Below, one piece after another: positions 11,935 through 17,872 of a stretch of 17,872 bases of DNA. The stretch comes from Syntrophaceae bacterium UBA5619 (GTDB lineage: Bacteria > Desulfobacterota > Syntrophia > Syntrophales > UBA5619). The DNA is taken from contig DIKL01000080.1 in assembly GCA_002424545.1 (NCBI GenBank), positions 1 through 17,872 of the forward strand, written 5' to 3'. The notes beneath the pieces were generated by a model. The model was not told the DNA's origin and made no database searches. It saw only the letters and a program-made list of their open reading frames with translations. The stretch's first letter is position 1; every line of letters begins with the position of its first letter. The translations under genes were made by a program, and so were the position numbers.

Positions 11935-13659
11935 ATGAAGCGGATTGACCGATTGAAAAATCTGATCCGCGTGGCGCGGGGGCTGCTGGAGCCCGATCTG
12001 GTCGTGAAGGGGGGGCGTGTCGTCAACGTCCTTTCAGGCGAGATCATCCGCGCCGATGTGGCCGTTTATGACAGTATAATCGCCGGGGTCGGCCGCTATG
12101 ACGGCCCGGCGACGATCGACGCCGAAGGGGACTACATCGCGCCGGGATTTATGGATGCCCACATGCATCCGGAAAGCACGCTGCTTTCGCCCGCGGAGCT
12201 CGCGCGGGCCGTTCTCCCGCGCGGAACGACGGCGATTTTTGCGGACCCCCATGAAATCGCCAATGTGCTGGGAATCGACGGAATCCGGTACATGCTGGCG
12301 GCGAGCGAAGGTCTGCCCGTGGACATCTACTTCCTGCTTCCCTCCTGCGTGCCGGCGACCCACCTGGAGACCTCGGGAGCCTCTCTCGCCGCCGCCGATC
12401 TGAAGATCTTTCGGCGGGAGAAGCGGGTTCTCGGCCTGGCCGAGATGATGAACTACCCCGGCGTCCTTGGCGGCGGCGATTCGGAGCTCGAAAAACTGAT
12501 CGCCTTCCGCCGAAGCATCCGCGACGGCCATGCCCCGCTGCTCTCCGGCCGGGATCTCAACGCCTACATCGCCGCGGGCATCCGGTCGGACCATGAATGC
12601 ACGGGGCGGGCGGAGGCGGAAGAGAAACTCCGCCTGGGCATGCACATCATGATCCGCGAGGGGACGCAGGCCAAGAATCTCAAGGATCTGCTCCCGCTTG
12701 TGTCTTTCCGGAACAGCCGCCACTGTTCTTTGGTGACCGACGACCTCCATCCGCACGATCTTCTCCGGAAGGGCCATCTCGACCATCTCGTCAACCTGGC
12801 GACGGCCGAGGGGGTGGAGCCGGTGGAGGCCATCCGGATGGTTACATGCAACACGGCGCGATACTTCGCTCTCCGGGATGTCGGCGCCGTTGCCCCGGGG
12901 TACCGGGCCGATCTTTTGATTCTTTCGTCGCTGTCGCCCGTCCGGGTGCGGAGCGTTATCAAGGCGGGGAGAACGGTATTCGATGAGGGGAGCTTCGCCG
13001 ACGGCGAAGATGCCGCAGCGAGACGCAGTCTGATGACCGTCATGAACGTCCGGCCATTTGGACGGGAGGCCTTTGCCGTCCCGGGACGGGCGGAGAAAAT
13101 CCGGGTGATCGGTCTGATCCCCGACCAGATCCTGACGGAACAGCTCATTTTGGAACCGACCGTATGGGACGGTGAAATCGTCTCCGACATCGGCCGGGAT
13201 ATCCTGAAGCTGGCCGTCGTGGAGCGGCACCGGGCGACGGGCAGGATCGGCCTGGGGTTCGTGCGGGGATTCGGTCTGAAAGACGGGGCGCTGGCCTCGT
13301 CCGTGGCGCACGACTCCCACAACATCATCGCGGTCGGTTGCAGCGATGAGGATCTCTTTGCCGCGGTGAATGCGGTCGAAGCGATGAACGGGGGGCTGGC
13401 GGCGGTCCGCAACGGCGACGTCGTAGCCGGGCTGCCGCTTCCGATTGCCGGCCTGATGTCGGATCGGCCGCTGGCCGAGGTTGCCCGGGGTTGGGAGGAG
13501 CTGCGCCGGGCGGCCGGCGATTTGGGTTCCGTGCCGGCCGAGCCGTTCATGGTTCTCTCGTTCCTCGCGCTGCCGGTGATTCCGGAGCTGAAGCTGACCG
13601 ACCAGGGACTCGTCGATGTGAACCTCTTTCGGCATATACCTCTCTTCGCGGCGGACTGA
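11935..13659 (+). CDS. ade: Adenine deaminase
   Basis: A 574-residue amidohydrolase that converts adenine to hypoxanthine and ammonia in purine salvage (EC 3.5.4.2). The metal-binding HxH is H76-M-H78 in DAHMHPESTLLSP, where many homologues have HVHIESS; FADPHEIANVLG (102-113), GLAEMMNYPG (167-176), RDGHAPLLSG (196-205), SDHE (218-221) and TDDLHPHD (268-275) follow in the family order. The C-terminal domain carries the typical DSHNIIAVG and MNGGLAAV segments. A purine-rich GGAAGGCGGGGG precedes ATG at 11935. It is probably co-transcribed with the thioesterase and DUF4126 genes upstream and the glycerate kinase downstream. Length and motifs make this secure. Confidence 0.95.
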   Translation: MKRIDRLKNLIRVARGLLEPDLVVKGGRVVNVLSGEIIRADVAVYDSIIAGVGRYDGPATIDAEGDYIAPGFMDAHMHPESTLLSPAELARAVLPRGTTAIFADPHEIANVLGIDGIRYMLAASEGLPVDIYFLLPSCVPATHLETSGASLAAADLKIFRREKRVLGLAEMMNYPGVLGGGDSELEKLIAFRRSIRDGHAPLLSGRDLNAYIAAGIRSDHECTGRAEAEEKLRLGMHIMIREGTQAKNLKDLLPLVSFRNSRHCSLVTDDLHPHDLLRKGHLDHLVNLATAEGVEPVEAIRMVTCNTARYFALRDVGAVAPGYRADLLILSSLSPVRVRSVIKAGRTVFDEGSFADGEDAAARRSLMTVMNVRPFGREAFAVPGRAEKIRVIGLIPDQILTEQLILEPTVWDGEIVSDIGRDILKLAVVERHRATGRIGLGFVRGFGLKDGALASSVAHDSHNIIAVGCSDEDLFAAVNAVEAMNGGLAAVRNGDVVAGLPLPIAGLMSDRPLAEVARGWEELRRAAGDLGSVPAEPFMVLSFLALPVIPELKLTDQGLVDVNLFRHIPLFAAD

Positions 13660-13739
13660 CGGCAGGGAAAACAAATCAGGAACTTTTTCGTTGCCGGATT
13701 TTCAGAGGCAATTCGAAGGGACACAAATCAGGAGGAACG

Positions 13740-15041
13740 ATGACGAACAGGGAAAAGATGATCAGTGTTTTCCAGGATGCGCTGGGTTCGGCGCTTCCGG
13801 GGAATCTGGTTCAGGACGCGTTGCGGGTCGAGGGGGGAGCTCTCACGATCGAAGGAAAAAGCTATCGCCTCGGCGATTACCGCGGGGTGCATCTCTTCGG
13901 GAGCGGGAAGGCCGCGGTTGAAACGGCGCGGGCCGTCAAGGCGGTTCTGGGAGACCGGCTGGCCGGCGGGCTGGTCGTTTCCAACTACGGCGCAACGCTG
14001 GACGGGATCACGGTCTTCGAGAGTTCGCACCCCGTCCTCACCGAGAAGAGCATCCGGGCGGCCGAAATCCTGATGGAAAAAATATCCGCCCTATCGGCGG
14101 ACGACTTCTTCATCTACGTGATGTCCGGCGGAAGCTCGGCGCTGATCGAGAAGCCGGCGCCTCCGATCACGCTGACCGAGATGCAGGATCTGGTCCGGGG
14201 ATTGCTCGCCAACGGCGTTCCGATCGAGGATCTGAACATCGTCCGGAAGCACCTCTCCCTGGTGAAGGGCGGACGTCTGGGCAGGCTGTCGAAAGCGCGC
14301 GGGATCGTTCTGGTCGTCTCGGACGTGATCGGCGACGACCTGGAGGCGATCGGTTCCGCGCCGATGTTCTTCGATCGCTCCAGTTTTGCCGACACCCATG
14401 CCATTCTGAAAAAGTATGGCCTCTGGGAGCGGTCGCCGGAGAGCGTCCGCTCGGTGGTCCTGAAGGGTCTCGACGGCAGCATGGCGGAGACGCCCAAGGA
14501 GCCGAGCCCGCGGATCGACCATTTTCTGATTGGGAGCAACCTGAAAATCCTGCGCAAGGCGAGGGAGAGGGCTGAAGCGCTGGGAATTCCCGCGCGCATC
14601 ATGAGCTCCCGGCTCCGGGGCGAGGCCAGGGAAGCGGCCAAGGCGATCCTTGCCGTCGGCGAGGAGATTGCAGCGACGGGCCAGCCATTTTCCCCCCCGG
14701 TTTGCCTGCTCTTCGGCGGGGAGACGACCGTAACCCTGAAGGGGGACGGCATGGGAGGCCGGAACCAGGAGATGGCCCTTGCTGCCCTCCGTGAATTCCA
14801 GGGGAACCCGCGTTTTTGTTTTCTCAGCGCCGGAACCGACGGAATCGACGGTCATTCGGACGCCGCCGGGGCGGTCGTGGACCGCGCCAGTTGGGAAAAG
14901 GCGCAGGCGCTCGGTCTGCGGATCGACGATTTTCTCGCCCGGAACGACTCCTACCATTTTCTGCAGCGGACCGGGGATCTGATCATGACCGGTCCCACGG
15001 GGACGAACGTGATGGACATGACCGCGCTGCTTGTTGTGTAG
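13740..15041 (+). CDS. Glycerate 2-kinase (DUF4147/MOFRL family)
   Basis: A 433-residue kinase that phosphorylates D-glycerate to 2-phosphoglycerate (EC 2.7.1.165), joining glycerate to lower glycolysis. AGGAGGA lies directly before ATG at 13740, which overrides longer in-frame readings that run through the end of ade. The N-terminal DUF4147 domain has FGSGKAA (53-59), VMSGGSSAL (127-135) and NIVRKHLSLVKGGRL (167-180); the C-terminal MOFRL domain has LLFGGETTVTLKGDGMGGRNQEMALA and SAGTDGIDGHSDAAGA. Homologues were once annotated hydroxypyruvate reductase (ttuD). It faces two transporters for organic anions on the opposite strand, which could import glycerate-related substrates, but that link is inference. 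Confidence 0.94.
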   Translation: MTNREKMISVFQDALGSALPGNLVQDALRVEGGALTIEGKSYRLGDYRGVHLFGSGKAAVETARAVKAVLGDRLAGGLVVSNYGATLDGITVFESSHPVLTEKSIRAAEILMEKISALSADDFFIYVMSGGSSALIEKPAPPITLTEMQDLVRGLLANGVPIEDLNIVRKHLSLVKGGRLGRLSKARGIVLVVSDVIGDDLEAIGSAPMFFDRSSFADTHAILKKYGLWERSPESVRSVVLKGLDGSMAETPKEPSPRIDHFLIGSNLKILRKARERAEALGIPARIMSSRLRGEAREAAKAILAVGEEIAATGQPFSPPVCLLFGGETTVTLKGDGMGGRNQEMALAALREFQGNPRFCFLSAGTDGIDGHSDAAGAVVDRASWEKAQALGLRIDDFLARNDSYHFLQRTGDLIMTGPTGTNVMDMTALLVV

Positions 15042-15155
15042 TCGGCGCGTTGTTGGTCTAATCGGGAGACAAACCCGGTTCCTCCGGCAACCATCCCTGC
15101 CGAGCATTTCCTTCCCAATGCCCGGGGAAGCGATGATGCGCAATGGCCCCGGCAA

Positions 15156-16562
15156 TCATTGAACCGCCCCGATCATCCGCCAATAAGGCACACTGACCAG
15201 CAGTGCAACGGCAACCGCGACGATATAGCAAAAACCCGCGGTAAAAATATGTCCCGCGGCCCATCCCCTGTTGCGGATGATTCCTTCCGCCATCAACACC
15301 CAGGGCTGTTGATAGCCCAACAGGAAAAAGTTGATGCCGGCCAGATAAGCAAAGGTTGCGACCAGCGGATGAATGCCGAACTGATTCCAGGCGGGAATCA
15401 GCACCGTCGTCGTCAGGGCAATGGTCGAGTACCCCCAGGGAACGTCAACGAAACGGATGAGAAACACCCCAAATGTGGCGACCATCATGAACAGCAGCGG
15501 ATTGGGCGCCAAGGCCAGCATCCCGGCTTCCAGCGCGGGGGCGATCCAGGCCGTCACCTTTGCCTCGACGAGGATGGTCGAGAGGCTCAGGGCCACGCCG
15601 AAAAACATGATGACATCCCAATTGGCCCCGGTTCCGATCTCATCGGGTGTGATGATCCGGAACAGGAACAGCAGCACCAGGGCCAGCAACGCCGTGGCGG
15701 CGGTCGGAATGCCGTGCCATGTTTCCGTGGTGAACAGCAGCAGGGCGCCCAGAAGAATCAACGCGGCGATGATCTCCTGTCGGGTTACGGGACCCAGTTC
15801 GGCGTACTGCTTCCGGAAGGTGTCAAGCGTTATCCTGATGGGTTCTTTGGGTTTCATCAACAGATAGATCAGAAGAACGTATACGGCGGTGACGATGAAC
15901 CAGGGCAAGGCCAGGATCCGGAACCAGGCGTTGAAGGTTGCCAGGGATCTGAGCTCGGGAGGCAAAAAACCGATCATAATGGGTCCGCCGAGAGAGCCGG
16001 TCAACCAGCCGGTGCCGGGGAAAATGCACATGCCGAAGGCAATCAGCGCAATATACGCGGAACCGTTGGAATTGTATTTTTGCCTGCAGGCGTCGATGAC
16101 GCCCAGCGCGATCGGCATGACGATGGCCAGACGCACCGTAATGGACGGGGTCAGGGCCGACAGGAGCAATCCGATGATGAACCAGCTCAGGGCCATGGTG
16201 GCCCAACTGGGCGTGAAACTTTTCAACACCAGGTAGGCGATTCTCCGCCCCAGTCCGGTTTTTTGCAGGACAAAACCAAAATACAAAGCCGGAATGAGTA
16301 TCCAGACCGCGGAACTGACAAAACCGGAGGCGACCACGCTGTACTTCAGCCCCAACGTCAGACCGCCGGCCACCAGGATGGCGGAGCCCACCAGGAAAGG
16401 AATGCCGCCGGGCTTAAAAATCCAGAAGGCCAGCGTGATCATCAGAGCGGCAATCACATAATGGCCCAACGGGGCGAGACCGTTGAAAGGCTTGACGAAC
16501 GACAGCATGAGGGCTGTCAGGATTACGAGGATCACACCGATCACACGTGAATCCTTGAACAT
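15156..16562 (-). CDS. SLC13/DASS-type anion permease
   Basis: A 468-residue inner-membrane transporter with about 12 hydrophobic segments. ATG at 16562 is chosen because AGGAGA sits 8-9 bases upstream; a longer reading from 16712 would run through the dyad and terminator. The layout of two inverted halves, the PSITVRLAIVMPIALG segment in the first half and GANWDVIMFFGVALSLS and DVPWGYSTIALTTTVLIPAW in the second, fits the ion-transporter superfamily members that carry di- or tricarboxylates or sulfate with sodium. The canonical SNT sodium-site motifs are not exact: the first reads SIT and the second YST. Substrate cannot be assigned. Upstream on the same strand lies a TRAP permease gene, separated by a terminator, so this is an independent unit. 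Confidence 0.83.
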   Translation of the reverse strand: MFKDSRVIGVILVILTALMLSFVKPFNGLAPLGHYVIAALMITLAFWIFKPGGIPFLVGSAILVAGGLTLGLKYSVVASGFVSSAVWILIPALYFGFVLQKTGLGRRIAYLVLKSFTPSWATMALSWFIIGLLLSALTPSITVRLAIVMPIALGVIDACRQKYNSNGSAYIALIAFGMCIFPGTGWLTGSLGGPIMIGFLPPELRSLATFNAWFRILALPWFIVTAVYVLLIYLLMKPKEPIRITLDTFRKQYAELGPVTRQEIIAALILLGALLLFTTETWHGIPTAATALLALVLLFLFRIITPDEIGTGANWDVIMFFGVALSLSTILVEAKVTAWIAPALEAGMLALAPNPLLFMMVATFGVFLIRFVDVPWGYSTIALTTTVLIPAWNQFGIHPLVATFAYLAGINFFLLGYQQPWVLMAEGIIRNRGWAAGHIFTAGFCYIVAVAVALLVSVPYWRMIGAVQ

Positions 16563-16604
16563 TTTGACATCTCCTCCGATAACACGAATTCCAGGACACG
16601 CCTC

Positions 16605-16658
16605 ATTATGGAATATGCCCGGCTGTCCGGCTGCCGTTTGTTTCCCATATGGAAACAA
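16605..16658 (-). promoter_or_regulatory. Dyad and weak promoter upstream of the SLC13-type gene
   Basis: TTGTTTCC (16638-16645) and GGAAACAA (16651-16658) form a perfect 8-5-8 dyad. On the minus strand CATAAT (plus 16605-16610) is a good -10 with no matching -35, and the dyad centre would lie near -50 from that start. This is the geometry of an activator site, possibly for a sugar-acid or organic-acid regulator. Confidence 0.35.
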
Positions 16659-16697
16659 GAAAATCACCTGGCCTTCGGCATAACCGAAGGCCAAGTG
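16658..16697 (-). terminator. Intrinsic terminator after the TRAP permease gene
   Basis: Read on the minus strand, 14 base pairs (one G-T) with core TTGGCCTTCGG / CCGAAGGCC close a 5-base loop and are followed by ATTTTCTT. Plus coordinates are stems 16665-16678 and 16684-16697, with the T-tract at about 16658-16664. It lies 62 bp after the TRAP stop codon. Confidence 0.85.
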
Positions 16698-16759
16698 ATA
16701 ATCGAAATTCATTGAATGGTCAACGGGACGTTCGTTGAGGTGTCCCTTTTTTGCATGGA

Positions 16760-17872
16760 TTACGTCGGGATCATGATGCTCGGCAACCAGGTTGCCAGCG
16801 CCGGGAAGGCCATGACAAGGGCGATGACCGTGATATCGACGACCATGAAGGGGATGGCCCCGACAAACAGGCGCCGCAGGTTGATCTCATCGGGCATGAG
16901 TCCCTTGACGATGTAGAGGTTCAGTCCCATCGGCGGGGAGATGTTTCCGCAGCACATGTTGATCGTCATCAAGATGCCGAACCAGATGATGTTGATCTCG
17001 AGGGCCAGCAGGATCGGCAGGACGATCGGAGTGGTCATCATGACGATGGCCGCGGGATCGAGAAACATGCCGAGGATCAGATAGCCGACCATCAGCACGG
17101 CCACGATGACCATGGGCGACACCGGGAGCTCGACCACCCAGTCCGTGAGCGCCTGGGCGCAGCCCGAGTAGATGATGACATAGCCGAAGGCCGTCGCGCC
17201 GATGATGATCCAGCCAATCATCGTGGTGGTCCGCACGGACTGGATAATGCACTTCCGAAGGACCGCAAGGTTCATTTTGCCCTTCAGGCAGGCGATGATG
17301 AAGACGGCTAGGCAGGCGATGGCGCTCGATTCCGTCGGCGTCGCCGCCCCGGTATAGATCGTGCCCAGCAGAAGGAGGACGACCAGCAGCAATGACCACA
17401 CCCTCCACAGGGAGCCGAACTTTTCCTTCCAGGTGAAGCGGTTGGTGTCCCTCGGGGCCATGGAGGGTTTGATCAGGACGGTCAGCCAGATGTAGAGAAT
17501 GCCGATGATGGTCATCAGAATCCCGGGGATAAACCCGCCAGCAAAGAGGGCGCCGATGGATTCATTCGCCAGGGTGCCGTAAAGGATCAGGATGATGCTC
17601 GGCGGGATCAGGATGGACAGGGCCCCGGAAAAGGCGACGATGGCCCCCGACATCCCCTGGTCGTATTGCCTCCGGAGCATTTCGGGCAGGGACAGGAGGC
17701 CCACAGTGGCGGTCCCGGCGGTGCTGGCGCCGCAGACGGCCCCGAATACGGCCCCGAATACGGCGCTGGTCATCCCCAGCCCCCCCGGCATCCCGCGTAG
17801 GAATCGGTCGGCCACGTCGTAGGTATCCTTGCCCATCTCGCAGTGCATCACGATCTGGGCCATCAGGATAAA
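16760..17872 (-). CDS. TRAP transporter large permease, DctM subunit (N-terminus outside window)
   Basis: 370 residues are visible, ending with TAA at 16760-16762; the frame is open to the right edge, so roughly 60 N-terminal residues are missing. It is the large membrane subunit of a tripartite periplasmic transporter, which moves organic acids with a sodium gradient and needs a small DctQ subunit and a periplasmic binding protein. Diagnostic segments are GGLGMTSAVFGAVFGAVCGAS, SGALSILIPPSIILILYG, GAATPTESSAIA, GMFLDPAAIVMMTTPIVLPI and CGNISPPMGLNLYIVKG, with about ten hydrophobic stretches. The partner genes are expected upstream, beyond the window. The strong terminator downstream shows this is the last gene of its operon. 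Substrate unknown; C4-dicarboxylates or other carboxylates are typical. Confidence 0.93.
   Translation of the reverse strand, partial: FILMAQIVMHCEMGKDTYDVADRFLRGMPGGLGMTSAVFGAVFGAVCGASTAGTATVGLLSLPEMLRRQYDQGMSGAIVAFSGALSILIPPSIILILYGTLANESIGALFAGGFIPGILMTIIGILYIWLTVLIKPSMAPRDTNRFTWKEKFGSLWRVWSLLLVVLLLLGTIYTGAATPTESSAIACLAVFIIACLKGKMNLAVLRKCIIQSVRTTTMIGWIIIGATAFGYVIIYSGCAQALTDWVVELPVSPMVIVAVLMVGYLILGMFLDPAAIVMMTTPIVLPILLALEINIIWFGILMTINMCCGNISPPMGLNLYIVKGLMPDEINLRRLFVGAIPFMVVDITVIALVMAFPALATWLPSIMIPT

Noticed and set aside
12034..13674. 546-residue open frame opposite adenine deaminase
   Set aside because: No family features, an Arg/His/Gln-rich composition and full overlap with a secure gene.
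15159..16550. 463-residue plus-strand open frame opposite the SLC13-type permease
   Set aside because: Highly Gln/Gly/Asp/Arg-rich antisense translation of membrane helices; the minus strand has a ribosome-binding site and membrane protein pattern.

Overview
The window looks like chromosomal DNA of a GC-rich, probably anaerobic Gram-negative bacterium. I would guess Desulfobacterota (a Syntrophales-like lineage). The guess rests on the gene mix (KamA-type radical SAM aminomutase, TRAP and SLC13 transporters, adenine deaminase, DUF4126, a DUF523-DUF1722 fusion) and on two short dispersed-repeat-like hairpins. No rRNA, tRNA, CRISPR array, transposase or phage gene is visible, and the taxonomic call is an inference.

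Layout. (1) 1-3488, minus strand: a small unrecognised protein (82 aa), a terminator-like hairpin, a KamA-family radical SAM aminomutase, a REP-like dyad, then two consecutive D-Ala-D-Ala-ligase-like ATP-grasp enzymes; the second runs off the left edge. An aminomutase followed by two amino-acid/peptide ligases suggests a pathway that makes a beta-amino acid and joins it to something else. (2) 3489-3928: an unusually AT-rich intergenic region with two matching 21-bp dyads exactly 30 bp apart and a nested set of inverted repeats that could fold as a structured RNA, upstream of mutM (Fpg). (3) 4799-9667, plus strand: a surface-polysaccharide block with an atypical nucleotide-sugar dehydrogenase, a GalE-like epimerase coupled to it by an ATGA overlap, and a membrane-bound FlaA1/WbpM-like NDP-sugar dehydratase/epimerase with its own likely promoter. 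(4) 9668-10692: a GC hairpin, then a convergent minus-strand DUF523-DUF1722 (TudS/YbgA-type) gene. (5) 10693-15041: a divergent promoter pair and a plus-strand run of PaaI-type thioesterase, DUF4126 membrane protein, adenine deaminase and glycerate 2-kinase. (6) 15156-17872, minus strand: a TRAP DctM large permease (5' part outside the window), a strong terminator, a perfect 8-5-8 dyad and an SLC13/DASS-type permease.

The most interesting parts are the aminomutase/double ATP-grasp cluster, the 3682-3797 regulatory/RNA-like region, and the atypical nucleotide-sugar dehydrogenase. Most other genes are recognisable housekeeping or accessory metabolism.
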